Shown piece after piece: positions 25,827-39,088 of a stretch of 64,000 bases of DNA (positions are counted from its first letter, which is position 1; each line of letters starts with the position of its first letter). The position numbers were made by a program, and so were the translations under genes. The stretch is taken from contig JAVMKO010000004.1 in NCBI GenBank assembly GCA_032164245.1, forward strand, positions 34,325,626-34,389,625, in the 5' to 3' direction. Source of the stretch: Sternotherus odoratus. Its lineage: Eukaryota; Chordata; Testudines; Kinosternidae. Under the pieces are notes generated by a model, which was not told where the DNA came from, did no database searches, and saw nothing but the letters and a program-made list of their open reading frames with translations.

Positions 25827-26004
25827 ATGGCTGCGGGCAGCATCACCACCCTGCCCGCGCTGCCCGACGACGGGGGCAGCGGCACCTTCCCCCCGGGGCA
25901 CTTCAAGGACCCCAAGCGCCTGTACTGCAAAAACGGGGGCTTCTTCCTGAGGATCAACCCGGACGGCAGAGTGGACGGAGTCCGGGAGAAGAGTGACCCG
26001 CACA
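25827..26004 (+). CDS. FGF2: FGF2 coding exon 1 (18-kDa isoform start)
   Basis: Encodes the first 59 residues plus one base of fibroblast growth factor 2, a heparin-binding signalling protein that activates FGF receptors and is exported without a signal peptide. The start MAAGSITTLPALPDD is the canonical N-terminus of the 18-kDa form. Residues 22-59 hold PPGHFKDPKRLYCKNGG and NPDGRVDGVREKSDPH, the first beta-trefoil strands; the Asn of KNGG lies in the heparin contact region known from the human protein. No signal peptide is present. The exon ends ...cacA followed by gtgagt at 26005, leaving phase 1. The 178 coding bases equal the human exon. Differences from human are conservative (for example Asp for Glu at 14 and Asn for His at 44). 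The ATG is chosen by homology; CUG starts upstream may also be used. Confidence 0.97.
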
Positions 26005-27334
26005 GTGAGTACCAGCCTCTTCCCTCACCTGCCACCCCACCCTCTGCCCTGCCCGGTCCCAGGGGCATGCCCCCGCTACTCACAAGGGCGACCTGCTGCC
26101 CATCCCACCTGTACACTTACCCCTCCGCCAACCCCAGTGATACCCTCACCCGCATTCCCCTCCTCAAACCCGCAACGCCCAGACGCCTCACTGAGGGTAA
26201 AATCCTGGCTTCATTGTCACCAGTGGCAAACTCCTATTTTAGTGGGGACAAGATTTCACCCTAGGTCTCAAACCTGTTCCCCTTACCTTCCCATTGTCTG
26301 GATCTGGTGGGGGGAGGAAGGATGAATATGAAGACCTGAAGTTCACTCCTACTTTGGTCACAGATCCGCTGTGTGATCTTGGGTAAATCACTTAGCCCCT
26401 TGGCTTCTTCACATTAGAGAATCTTACTGTGTTTGAACAGGATTGGGAACATTTGAGTTGACACTGTCATGACCATGACTTTGCAATCAATGTAGACTAG
26501 CTTAATTGAGGAATTGTGGGGGTTTAAACCATGGCTAGCTGACAGGGTGTCGCATCCTGGGCTACACCAATTGCAAACTGTAGTCAGTATTTTGTCAACC
26601 CCCAATCCTATTCAAGCACAATAAGATGTTTTTGCATATTCGTGTTCTGCTTGTCTTTCCCCTATCTCTAAAATGGATAGAATAATATGTGCCTACTTCA
26701 AGTGTTAAGTTTAAAGCTAGTCACATGAGATACTTAAAGTATTTATTATCAGTGCTGATCAGTCAGCTTTTAATAAGGGACAATGTAGAGTTATGGTTCT
26801 GTTAAAGCAAGCTCACATCTAAAAGACGAGAGAAATGTGCAAGTGTGGCACTTTGTTTGTAAAAGTTTTTTCATTTTCATATATAATTAGCTTGGATCAA
26901 AGAACAGTAAAAACAAGTGTAAAATATTTTGAATATTACAAAACTTGAACTATATCCTAGACCGTATACTAGTGGAAGAGGTACTACCTCTACAAGTGCC
27001 CTTCCTCTCAGGGCAGGAATAGGGTCCTGGGATGGGAATGCTAATTCACTTTTTGTTTTGAAAGGGGATCACAGTACATAGAATGGTATAATCCTCCGCA
27101 CGAAAGAACAGGCAATCGGACACCTTGCACCACAGGAGGCCTGTTGTCCAATATGGAATTGTGTGGGTGGATCCTTATTGTTTATTTAGAGAACAAAAGC
27201 CGCAAGACTTTTCAAAGTATTGAATAGTCTATGAATAGTACTTGCCAATCCAGTGACAATACCTTAATCTGTTCCACAACTGAAGAGCTGCTGGTGAATT
27301 ATTTCCTTCATATCGGTCATGCATTGCAGAATTA
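26005..27334. other. Intron 1, proximal part
   Basis: Besides MIR-like remnants (about 26355-26420 with gatccgctgtgtgatcttgg, and 26640-26720) nothing is recognised. The CpG island fades by about 26050. Confidence 0.5.
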
Positions 27335-27348
27335 CTCTGCAGTCTTAG

Positions 27349-27534
27349 AATCAGAGAGGAAGCCGTGTTAGTCTGGAATAGCAGAGGTAACAAAGTCCTG
27401 TGGCACCTTAAAGACGAACTATAAAGTTTTGAAGCATAAGCTTTCGTGGGCTAATAGAAGTGGGTATTAGCCCACGAAAGCTTATGCTTCAAAACTTTAT
27501 AGTTAGTCTTTAAGGTGCCACAGGATTTTGTTAC
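27349..27534. mobile_element. PLE-type foldback insertion with TSD
   Basis: Left arm: aatcagagaggaagccgtgt, then cctgtggcaccttaaagac and gcataagctttcgtgggcta. The right arm is the reverse complement, tagcccacgaaagcttatgc through gtctttaaggtgccacagga. The centre is near 27460. The 14-base word ctctgcagtcttag stands perfectly on both sides (27335-27348 and 27535-27548); its ctctgc part could belong to the element, so the target duplication is 8-14 bp. The repeat family is very common in turtles. Attribution to Penelope-like element ends is inferred. Confidence 0.7.
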
Positions 27535-27548
27535 CTCTGCAGTCTTAG

Positions 27549-28279
27549 TCTCCTGCCATAGGGTAACAGCCCTACCATGCTTCCTGATTAGTATATTACT
27601 AAATTTGTATTACCCACTTTATGAACCTTGACTAGACAAGGAACTGCTATGAGACAATTGGCACCAGCTGCAGACCAAATAAGATCTTACTCAAACAGGC
27701 TCTTTTCAACAAAGAACTAGTTGTGACATGAAATTGACTAGGATTATGGCCCCATCTTTCATCTGCTGTCGGGCTGATCCTGAAATGCAAGTGCCATAGA
27801 AGGGAGACAGAAGAGGAGGAAGACAAGAAGCAAATGGGGAGACAGATACAGAAAGAGAGGACCTACAAAGAGAAAAAGAGTAGGGCAGAGAGAGGATGCC
27901 ACGTGAATCACCATGTAGCTGAAGTTTGCGTATCTGCAGCCAACTTACCTGCCGTCCTCACAGTGGCGGCAGTCGGCGGCGCACTCCCCCGTCGACTCCA
28001 GCTTGCGCCTCCCGGCAAGATGGAGTTCCGGAGTCAACGGGGGAGCCGCAGGCGATTGATTTCTCGCGTCTTCACAAGATGCGAGAAATCGATCGCTAAA
28101 AGATCGATCGCTACCTGTCGAACCGGCAGGTAGTGAAGACCAGCCCCTAGATGACTGAGATTCACATAGCTATAGAATAGGACAAAACATGCATCATGGT
28201 GGTTATTGCCATATCTCATATGCATTTTAAAATGACCTCAATGGAGAAATTGCAGTATTTCTTCTGACACACCCTAGTG
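27549..28279. other. Intron sequence with a Harbinger-like MITE end
   Basis: About 27936-28147 is a GC-rich stretch ending aggtagtgaagaccagcccc. It contains hairpins around tcgactccagcttgc and gcgagaaatcgatcgct. It resembles the element at 44336-44603 and is probably a left-truncated member. No gene is present; the reading frame at 27834 is not supported. Confidence 0.5.
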
Positions 28280-29003
28280 CAGGGGTGGGCAAACCTTTTT
28301 GGCCCGAGGGCCACATTGGGCTTCAAAATTGTGTAGAGGGTTGGGTAGGGAAGGCTGTGCCTCCCCAACAGACTGACCCTGCCCTCTGACCCCCACCCGC
28401 TTACTGCCCCCCTCAGAGCCCCCAACCCATCCGACCCCCTCTCCGCTTCTTATCCCCTGATCACCCCCTTGGGAAACTCCCCACTCTGCCCCCCAGAACG
28501 CCACCCCCTATCTAAGCCCCCAGTCCACTGACTGCCCCCTCCCAAGACCGCCCCACCCTAACCGCCACCACCTTGAGACCCACCACCCTATCTAAGCCCC
28601 ACTGCTCCTTGTCCCCTGACTACCCCCTCAAGAGATCCCCTTCCCCTAACCACCCCCCAGGACCCAACCCCCATTCTCCCTGACTGTCCTGATCCCTATC
28701 CACACACCCCTGGGACTCCCACGCAACATCCAAGCCCCCCCATTCTCCAGCCCCTGACCGCCCCCCGAGACCCTCTGCCCCCTTTAGCCAACTGCCCAGC
28801 CCCGGCCCTCTTACCTCGTTGTCGCTCAGAATAGCCAGGAGCCAGACATGCGGTCATGCAGCTCCTCCCCCCCCCCCCCCCCCCCGCGCGCTGCTCATGT
28901 GGTCCACTGAGGCCGCGTGGGAGGGGGTCAGCGCGGGAGGGTCCTCCTCAGCTGGTCTTCAGGGGCTGGCTCTGGCCCGCAGGCCATAGTTTGCCCACCC
29001 CTG
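28280..29003. mobile_element. Non-autonomous hAT-type element, second copy
   Basis: Ends caggggtgggcaaac and gtttgcccacccctg are perfect inverted repeats. They are flanked by 8-bp direct repeats ccctagtg (28272-28279) and ccttagtg (29004-29011). The interior is C-rich and degenerate, with a 24-base C tract at about 28863-28886. No transposase is present. Same family as 2544-2968. Confidence 0.8.
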
Positions 29004-29011
29004 CCTTAGTG

Positions 29012-30584
29012 TCTTGTTTTGTTGTTTTTCTGAAATGTATGTGGCAAACCAAACAGAAGACAGAAGTCACGCTTAAGGAGTTTATTTTTCACAAGAAGTT
29101 CTTTGCAAGCTGTGAGTTCTTCTGGCTGAACAAGGCAGCACAAGGTACCTACTCAGTTTAGAAAGTTTTTTAGAACATCCTCAGACGTGTCTGTATTGAA
29201 ATGACTACTGAGCAAACAAAGTGATTCACTTGTCCATAGCTTTCAGAAGAGCTCCAGTAGCACAGCTTGTTTCCTTCTTGGTCTTTCTCTCACTTGTTAA
29301 TAGCCAGAGTTCATATAATACCTTAATTTCCATCCAGTTTTGCCTCAAGCCAGGAGTACAGCATGACTTCCTGGAAGGATTACATTTTCCAGTAATCTTT
29401 CTCCTTGATCTTCTAAAGACTTTCTAGGAACTTCTCTGAGAGAGCTTTGTCCCTCACTGATCAGTGTGAAAGGTATTCCAGCCTACTTTGTTCATGAACT
29501 CCTGTTGCTTTCCTCTGGAGACTTAAGAGCATATATACTCCATGACTGGCCATTATTTGTATATTTTAATGTATTGGGTAATAATTTGGGATCATAACAT
29601 TTTAAATCTATTTTATCATTATTCTACAAATAATTACATAAAGCAAGAAATAATTTGAAAATCATTAATTAAAATTATCACATCCTTTTGTAGAGTCCTG
29701 ATTAAATAAATAAGAAAGTAGAAATATGATCCCTTATGCTGAGCCTAGTATAATCAAACATGACTTGAAAATGAACAGACTTTCAAGGGTTCAATAGCCA
29801 GCATCTCTCATTTGGTCACTTCAATTAATGGTTAGATTTTTTAAATTTTTCCCTACAGCTCTCTGCACCAACAAGCTCCTGTTCTCATTAGGATTTGTTG
29901 GGTGCTGAGCACTTTTGAAAATTTGACCACTTAAATTAGGTACCTAGATGAGAGATGAGCATTTTGAAAACTTAGTCCCAATTGTGTATTCTGAACACTC
30001 TGGAAAATCTGGCCCTAGAGATCCAGTCACATCATTTTTTTTCACATCACACCACACAAGTTATTCCCTCAAAAAATCATTCAGTCTGAAGACCCACCCA
30101 TTAAGTAATTTACATTTCCCTTTGGTCTATTGCATAGTTGGTTTTTTTTTAACTGTTTCCAGTTGTTAAAACTAGCCATTCCTGCAGTGTTTCTTGTCAT
30201 AGTCAACCTAAAAATTCTTCCCAGCTCTAGGATGCAACTTGCTCTGAAAAAAGCTAGCACAGTAACCCTCATAAAGAAAATGTATATTGTGTTTTAAGAC
30301 TTACTGCATAATGAATATTTTCATAATTGTCTCACATTACTCTGCAGTGGTGTTAATAGCTAAGGACAAAGTCATCCATATTGCTGGTATGGCATTGGAG
30401 TAGAGGTGCCACCTGATGAATTCTCCTTTATTAGAATCCAGCTGCTCAGCACAAGTCGCCTTGGAACAGGCTGAGAAGGAGCGAACATATGCTATGGAAC
30501 GTGCTTTGCTAATTCTCCAAGCAGAGCTATTATCTACTGCAGCACACTTGCCTGCCAACTAGATGTGGCCTCTAAGAGGACCAC
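29012..30584. other. Intron sequence, old repeat only
   Basis: About 29880-30020 resembles the old interspersed repeat at 9405-9560 (gggtgctgagcacttttgaa and tgagcattttgaaaac phrases). Nothing else is recognised. Confidence 0.45.
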
Positions 30585-30596
30585 ACTTTGGATGTG

Positions 30597-30799
30597 CAGA
30601 AGTGACAGAGCCCTGTGGCACCTTAAAGACTAACTAAAGTATTGAAGTATAAGCTTTCGTGGGCTAATACCCATTTCATCAGATGGGTATTAGCCCACGA
30701 AAGCTTATACTTCAATACTTTAGTTAGTCTTTAAGGTGCCACAGGGCTCTTTGTCACTTCTACAATTCCAGACTAACACTGCTACCTCTCTGATTCTTG
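30597..30799. mobile_element. PLE-type foldback insertion with hammerhead-like core
   Basis: An almost perfect palindrome: ccctgtggcaccttaaagac to tatacttcaatactttag, with gctttcgtgggctaataccc on one arm and its complement on the other, centred near 30680. The remainder, gactaacactgctacctctc, is the unpaired outer part of the repeat. It is flanked by actttggatgtg (30585-30596) and actctggatgtg (30800-30811), a 12-bp target duplication with one mismatch. On the minus strand CTGATGA (30682-30676) is followed by a UGGG/CCCA stem and GAAA (30658-30655), the order of conserved blocks in a hammerhead ribozyme. Confidence 0.7.
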
Positions 30800-31231
30800 A
30801 CTCTGGATGTGATCAATGAGTTACCCTAGCATTTTCTTGGATGCTGTGTAGGGGCTCTTTGCTTATCTTCCTCAAGAAACAAAGTTTTCCAACACTTTCC
30901 CGAGCTCCCTGGTGCATGATTTAGCTGTTAATGTTTGAAAAATGCTTTGAAGATCAAGAGTATGATATAGGTAGTCACTATTTATTTCTGTTCTACAGAG
31001 TAAATACTCCACCTATGCTTTAACTATTAATCTTGGCAGCTGTTTGTTTAAAGTCCTTTGTGAATTCATAGAGATGATCATTTAAATAAGCTTGTGGGCC
31101 AAAAGCTCCAAATGCTTACTCCTGCCAAAGCCAACTTTATGACCCAAAAGTAAGGGTGGACTAAATTTATGGGAAAATTCTGGAGCTATGCTAGTTGAAA
31201 AACAGTGCAAGGTCAGAATCAGGCTCTAAAT

Positions 31232-31759
31232 CAGGGGAGGGCCACATCCTGGGTATGGAAATTTGTATGGCAGGCCATGAAAGCTCATGAAATTGGGGTT
31301 TGGGGTGCAGGAGGTCTTCAGCTGGGGGTGTGGGCTCTGGAGGGGGTCAGGGTGGCAGGCTCTGTGTGGTGCTTACCTCAAGCAACTCCCAGAAACAGTG
31401 GCATGTCCCCACTTCGGCTCCTATGTGGAGGTGCAACCAGGTGTCTTGGCGTGCGTCCCTGTCCGCAGGTGCCACCCTTACAGCTCCCATTGGCTGCAGT
31501 TCCCGGCCAATGGGAGCTGTGGGGCCAGCGTGAGGCGCCCCCTGGCTGCCCCTATACATAGGAGCTATAGGGCGGATTTGCCGCTTCTTCTGGGAGCTGT
31601 AAGGAATGGAGGAAGAGCAAGACCCCGACCCCACTCCCTGGTTGGAGCACCAGAGTGGGGCAAGCCCCACACCCCACTTCCTGGTGGGAGCTCAAGGGCC
31701 AGATTAAAATGTCTGGAGGGCCAGATGTGGCTCCCGGGCTGTAGTTTTTCCTCCTCCAG
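31232..31759. mobile_element. hAT-like non-autonomous element, diverged
   Basis: Starts caggggagggccacatcc and ends ggctgtagtttttcctcctc cag. It is flanked on both sides by tctaaat (31225-31231 and 31760-31766). The ends are diverged versions of the caggggtgggcaaact family. The interior holds cagctcccattggctgcagt and its inverted partner aatgggagctgtgggg, a small hairpin. No coding capacity. Confidence 0.55.
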
Positions 31760-31766
31760 TCTAAAT

Positions 31767-33998
31767 GTTCTACTAAAACTAAAACTAAAACTGTTCTACT
31801 AAAAGGTCTCTATTACCTTTTTAAAAATAGAAATGTTTGTTCCTGTACTTTCCACTAAGAAAAATTAGACAAGGTTGCTAATGTTTCTTTGACCAACAAA
31901 TATTCGTAATACTGTGTGCAAACTTGTGAGTTCATTCTGGGGTTAGAAATGTTTTCCAATAAAAAGCAGCTTACAGAAAGTGAGCTGTGTTTATTTGACT
32001 ATTACTAGTATTGACAGAATAGACAAAGGGTCTAACCCTTGAAATCAGTGGGAGTATTTCCACAGACTTCACCATGTATTGGATCAGGATACTGGAATTG
32101 TTATATCAGTTGCTATTAAGTGTCATCTTACATTTTGGGATAAACGCTAAATAGCAAAAGATGCAACACGCTAGCCAGAATTATCAATCCCCTCATTTAA
32201 AAGCTGTATAAAATATGATTTATTTCTCACGACCAAGTTTACATTCTGAAAAGTGCTCACTAGTACCATGGTGGCTGGTGTTTCACACCATAATAATTTG
32301 AAAAAGGCAGGATTCTCTGCATGATTAGCTCTCTACTTGTTACAGCCAATCATTTAGATGTCAACTTTTTATACATTTTACCTTAATGTATTCATTTTAT
32401 AAACACATTTTTTTTTTAGTATTCTTGCAATCCTGAGCTCGAATTCTTGCTCTCAATTCTTATGATCAATTATTTGAGGTGTGTCATCAGTTTTCATTGC
32501 AGGTGGTGGTGTGACCTTGAAGGATCAGGCTCAAGTTCTGCACAATATCCTTTTTGGTTTCAGCTTTAATTTGCTTTTTTCAGAGTATCCTATAAAACTT
32601 TTCAAGTGTAATTACTAGCCCTTTGTACTTATTTACATTTTGTACTGTGTCCACTACGGTGAGATTTTACTTCTATTTAGTCTAGAAATTGAGAATGGGG
32701 GAAAAAAATCTAACCTGGAATAATTCCCATATTACCTAACTTGTTCAAGTAGGTCACCGTCCATGTTCAAAACTGTTTCTATATGAAACAGTTATTTGGG
32801 TGGCAGGACACAATGTATAGAAATAATCTGCTTAAGTGCTGATACCAGTTCCAAGCAAGAGGCCACATTTCTATAGATTGTTTCAGGGGCCAAATTTATC
32901 CCAAGTGTAATTCTTTTGTGATTGTTCTATGAGTGAATTTGGCCCGAGATGTTTAGTTGAACTGATTCATCTTGATCACTTTCTCAAAAGCTTTAAAGAA
33001 CTCACTGCACTGAAATGTAAAGTTTATAAACTATTACATTTTTATCAAACTTTGTTGTGATAAAATGAATCCTAATTCAACAAAAAAGGAAATTTTGTAT
33101 TTTGATTTTTATTAAACTTTAAATATATTCCTTGGAAATCTTACTGAAGAATGACACATTCCAAGGTGTTTCAAAATCCTTTGAGATGGGTGTTCATATT
33201 ATGAAACAGATTTATAGTTCTAGACACAATAGTGATACTGTAGAAGTGTCCATGTTCTAGACAATAAGACTGTTCTGTTCCTTATGTATAATTTATTGGC
33301 AATACTCTTTCAAGTAAGGGATCTATTAAGAATGCCTAATTTATTGTGATGTAGAGGTTACATATGTCTGTGAATTCCAAGACTATTGCATATCCAGGGC
33401 AAATTACCCTGAAATTAAACTGGGATTTATGGCTTGACCTTCAGCTTCTAAAAATATAGAGGACATAACACCTGATGGTTCAAACATTCACAATTAGTAA
33501 CTTTCCATTTCAATAACATGTGTATTCAAGGCTATGTACTTCCTTGGTTCTTAAATGCTCAGCTGTGTGCCTTGTAACATTACCTGGGTCATGTTATAAA
33601 CATCAAGAAATATACTATACTATCTCTTGTATCCAGATTTCTCAATAATACAATCAGAAACATGAGTCCAGAGTTCTGATGTCACTTCAGAATTCATTTT
33701 ATTTGTGCAGTTTTTAAAATTTTCAGGATAAAGTCAATTTTTTACCTGAATATCTGTTTGTCATAGTCTTAAATGTACACCTTTAAATGAGATACTGCTA
33801 TATTGATGTGGAGTCTGCAAGGTTGGGTGTGAGTTCTGCTACATAAAGTGTTTCTGAACATGTCTTTCTAGAGATGACTATTCATATGTAAATATGTCAC
33901 TCTTAAAGATGGCAGCTTGTTTGACCTTTTTGGCTGAAGGGAAGCTTCTTACTGTTCTAATGGAGGAAGATGTTAATTAAAAGTACTGGGAAGAACTA
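31767..33998. other. Intron sequence, nothing recognised
   Basis: Contains an (AAACT)n-like short tandem at about 31774-31791 and AT-rich unique sequence. About 32035-32100 has the old amniote motif seen at the window start. No conserved block can be identified by eye. Confidence 0.5.
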
Positions 33999-34068
33999 CC
34001 GTATTTTTCGCCCTATAAGACGCACTTTTTCTTCCCCAAAACGGGGGGGGAAAAGTTGGTGCGTCTTA

Positions 34069-34770
<702 letters not shown>

Positions 34771-34887
34771 TTAAATCTGCGGCTTTTCGGCGGAGGGGGT
34801 ACAGAATCTTTTTTTTCTAGATTTTCCGCCTTTAAAATTAGGTGCGTCTTATATGCCGGAGCGTCTTATATGGCGAAAAATACGGTA

Positions 34888-37800
34888 TACTCCTGTATTA
34901 ACTTTGTAATGGCAATAGAGTGAATTGGTGTTTGCTTACAAGTACTGTAGTAATACTTGACCTAGTCTTTTATGTTTGCAACTGATCTAGCGTAAGATGA
35001 GACTTCACTGTATTTTCCTGGTCACAACCCAATATGAATAATTACATTCTGATGAACTAAGCTTCCTGCGCAGTTTCAAGTACACATGGTGCTCTTATCT
35101 CCCACTCCTACACTGTTGTGCAGTGCTTTTGCTCAGTGTTAAAAAATGTTGCTGTGCTCCATTCCATCGGTATCTGTATTGGGGCACATCTACACTAGAA
35201 AGCTTTCTACTGGCAGAAGTTCTTCGTTTTCTGCAGCTGACGTAGCTCTTTCAGCTGTGTGTGTTCACATTTGGCTCCCTTTGGTGCAATGTGTCCTTGC
35301 AGCATCAAGCTGTATTGCTAAAGGACCCCAGGCACTGGGCGAACATCCCACTGTGCTCCATGCCATGGTCTGGCATGCTACCTTGGGGGAAAAAATTGCA
35401 GAATATAGTGGTGCTGTTGCCATGTTTTGTGGCATACCTTCACTCATTTCAGGGAACTATATAAGTTTGGGGTCAAATTTCCACAAATCTTTTTCTGTTC
35501 CATCTCATAATCTATTTCTCGTTGCCAACATGACGCTATGAATGTTTACACAGAGCAGTTGTCAATGACTGCCCTGGGTGCTTCTGTGCTGCTTTGGCTC
35601 AAAGCCCTGCCCATCAGTAGCAGGCTCTCAGCACAAGGCTTCCACCAGCCTGGTTACTCTTGCAGGGTGATTCAACAGCCCTTCCAGTGTCAAGTCACCC
35701 CAAAGCCATCTCCCCTGTAGTGTCCAGTTCCTCTCACTGGTCATCATTATAGAAGTTATCAAGATTTCTGCCTCCGAAGAAACCGAATGTTCACTAGCCC
35801 GCTAGGTTAGTGGAGGCTTTTACCATTTAGTTTTGTACACAGCACTGAGACGGATATGTAAAAATGAAACCAGTCTATTGACAACAGAACCTAGGTTTAA
35901 GTGATATTAGATAGAAGTGGGGATAGAAATGGCTAGAAACACAAGTAAAAAAAAATGCTTCTAATACTCAAATCTAACTTAAACACTAGAGTCCCTTGTT
36001 CAAAGTGATTGTGGTGAGAAAGCTGTTCTTCCAGGATCAACACAGAGCCTGAAGCACTTGGTTTCTTTGTTTCCTCAGGTAAAGGAAGCCAAAATGGCTC
36101 TTTCCTCAGTCAGTTGACCCTGTTTAAGAGTCAGGAAGGCTTCAAAGGGATGCAGTCTGCATCCGCCTTCGAGATTAAGTGGTCATCTTCTCTCCCCCAA
36201 GCTTGCTTCCCTGATGGCTTTGTTCACAGTGCATGTAAATGTGCTTTTCTGTCCAAGGTCACACCTTGCTTAATTTACACTGGATACACAGTCAAGCCTG
36301 GAAAAAACATACCTCAAACATGTTTAGGAGACAGTGCCTAAGTACAGTCTATCCCAGCCTATCTGTACCCCCAATGGCCAGATTGGGGTTCAACATTCCT
36401 ATGGATAGGGAACGCTGTGCCTCTCCAAACAGCCTGGCCCCACCCCCTATCTGACCCCCGACCAATTCAACACCCCCTCCCCGCTCCTTGTCTCCTGACT
36501 ACTCTCTCCAGAGACCACTGCCCCTTCCAGAAATCCCCCTGCCCCTAATCACCCCCCAGGACTCCACCTCCTATCTAATCCCCCGACCCCTACCCACATC
36601 CCCGGCCCCTGACAGGCTCCCTGGGACTCCCACGCCCTTATCCAAACCCTGTCCCCAGCCCCCTTACCATGCCGCTCAGAACAGCATGTCTGGCCCAGAG
36701 CCAGACATACTGCTGTGCTGATCTGCTGGAGAGCACAGCCCTGCCCCCCTAGAGCACTGCTTGCGCAGCACCCTGAGGCTGGGTGGGAGTTGGGGGGGCA
36801 GGAACAGCTGGGGAACAGCTAGCTTCCCGAGCCGGGAGCTCAGGGGGCCGGACAGAATTCACCCCTGGCCTATCCTAAACAAAGGAATGTGTTTCCAGCA
36901 CACATCTATAGTTCTTTATACAGTACACTGTCTGTACATAGAGCAAACAGTAGTATTAATAATCTGCATGTTACTAGTTTGCATTTGACACCTTTACATG
37001 AAAAGTTTCATACCGATTATGACAACGAGTTGGGGCAATGAGTGTCAGGCAGATGAAACTTATGGCATAGGATGCCCTCTGACAGTTGGCATTGCGATGC
37101 TCCCTGGATCACAGCTGTTATCTTGCCACCAAAAATATGGTTGAGAGATCAATCTACTGAGCTGACTTGGCCATTCTAAGCATAGGGCAAGACATTCTTT
37201 TGTAGTTGCAGAATTGAGGATGACTGAGAATGAGCAGCTGAAACACACTTGTAGGTAACTGCTGACCAACTATACAGGGTAGAACAGCAGTGTTGGGGAC
37301 CAAATGATGAATGTAGAGTGGGTGGGATTGGATTGTAATGCAAACTTAGTGGTGGCTCCAGAACTTTTGGTTGCAGAATCCCCCCGTTTGTGAAGTAGTC
37401 ATGCCAAACTCACCTCATCCTTGCAATGCAAGAGACACAGGCAAGAGCTGCTCTGACAGTGGGGAATGCATGGCAGTCTGTCTTGAAAGTTCCAGCCCCA
37501 AATTGTTACTGGTCAGTGGACACCCAGTTTGAGATTGGAAAATCTATTGGCGGGGGGAGGTAGTTGTCATGCAATTTTAGAATAGCAGAGGGTCCCTGTG
37601 CCTACTGTTTGGTTAGTTCTATGAATGTACCTCACTCTGTTGCTCCCTCCTCCTTCCAATGCAATGCAAGTAACTGTCGTTTTAAAGTCACTGCAAGTGC
37701 TTTGTTTGTTACCATGATATTGAATTTTACTGGTCTGAAACAAGTAACATTTCTGTTTTTCCTGTTTTGGACTGTTGCCTGGTACTGCCATTTCATGCTC

Positions 37801-37955
37801 TTAAAGTAAAGCTGCTAATTCGAAACAGAATTTTTCTCCCCATGCACGGCCACTATTTTCAGAAGGGAGGTGGGGGGGGGGGGCGGGCAGAGGAGAACAT
37901 TTGGGGAACAAGCAGAATGACATGAATTACTGAGGCAGTCCTAGTAAATTACATC
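34888..37955. other. Intron sequence with hAT fragment
   Basis: About 36355-36865 is an end-less internal piece of the hAT-type family at 2544 and 28280 (shared cagaacagcatgtctggccc and ccagagccagacat phrases). From about 35178, gggcacatctacacta resembles a MITE start but no partner end was found. A G tract lies at about 37872-37884. Confidence 0.5.
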
Positions 37956-39083
37956 TGTGACACTATACCTTGAGGGAACATCTTGTAATCCCCATATTGC
38001 TCATCTGTATATAACTTTGATATTGCATATAAAGCATGTCATGTGAGGTGTCTGGGAAAAGGTTATGATTGGCTGAAAGCCACTGTTCTATCTAAATATG
38101 TATAGCTTTAGTGCATGTAACGTTATGAGGTTGTGTGGTATGATTGTCACTAAAACATGCTGTAAGTTGGGAAATCAGGTAGATATTCGCTCCCCAGAGA
38201 AAACCTCAAGGAAAGTAACCAATGCCCGGGTGTGGTGTCAAACAACCATCCACAGCTGTTGTCCAGCAAGGGAGCTACAATGCAATGACTCGCCTGCATG
38301 AGGCCATACCAGGGGAATTGCTCAACCTTGCCTGGGAACTCAGCAGTGCCCACCAGACATGCCTGGACTTGTGTTCTTCAAGCACATGGGACTGAGGGTA
38401 TAAACCAGAACACAAGCGACCCATGCTTGGCATTTCTCCTCCCCTCCCCCCCCCACCTATGGTGCGAGCAACAAAGACACTCAGAAGATTCCAACAGAGG
38501 AGACTAGTCCAGGTTTAAGGGACACATTTGTATATTTAAGGACTGCAATATCCAGTGGGGTGAAAAAAATCCTGCTTAATCTAAATGTTGCCCAGTCTAA
38601 TGGGGTTGAGAGTTTAGACTGCATGCTTATTTTATTTTGGTATTTGGTAACTAACTCTCTAACTTTTTTTGCCTGACACTTGTAAACAGATTTTAAATTA
38701 TTATTTTTACCAAACACTTCAGGCAAACTCGCTGGTAATCTGCTCTGGTTTACAAAGGCTGGTGTATATCCACTTTCCATTGATGAACTGGTGAACCAAT
38801 TAATAAATCTGCACTGCTAGTCTTCACTGTTCCTGAGGTACTGTGCTGGGAGCTGGGGTAACTTTGGCTGGTGCCTGTCTCCGTGTGATTCTCAGAGCCA
38901 CTCGTGAGTATTCATGCAATCTAGCTGGGTGTGGGGCTCCAAATGCAGTTGTACTGAGTGATAACTGCTCCTAGTGGGGCTTGCTGCTTGTCACTAGAAA
39001 GGCATTGTAAGACAGCCCAGGCTGTAGAGAAGTGGGTATAGTGGTCCCACAGACCCAGGCTGCACCCTGGGGTTCCCATCACA
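37956..39083 (+). mobile_element. LTR-like retroelement unit, family B
   Basis: Starts tgtgacactataccttgagg and ends ggttcccatcaca. Flanks acatc (37951-37955) and atatc (39084-39088) differ at one base and could be a 5-bp target duplication, as for retroviral-type integration. A TATA-like gggtataaacc lies near 38396. No internal genes are present, so it is a solo unit. It differs from family A. Confidence 0.55.
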
Positions 39084-39088
39084 ATATC

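Noticed and set aside
25218..26116. Long antisense reading frames (up to 261 residues) over the FGF2 CpG island
   Set aside because: They are Pro/Ala/Arg-rich shadows of GC-rich DNA and run opposite to the known exon. No homology recognised.
27834..28133. 99-residue frame with basic residues
   Set aside because: It crosses a unique-sequence/MITE boundary and has no homology or splice context.
28856..29161. 101-residue frame beginning MQLLPPPPPP
   Set aside because: The proline run is the C24 tract inside a hAT MITE.
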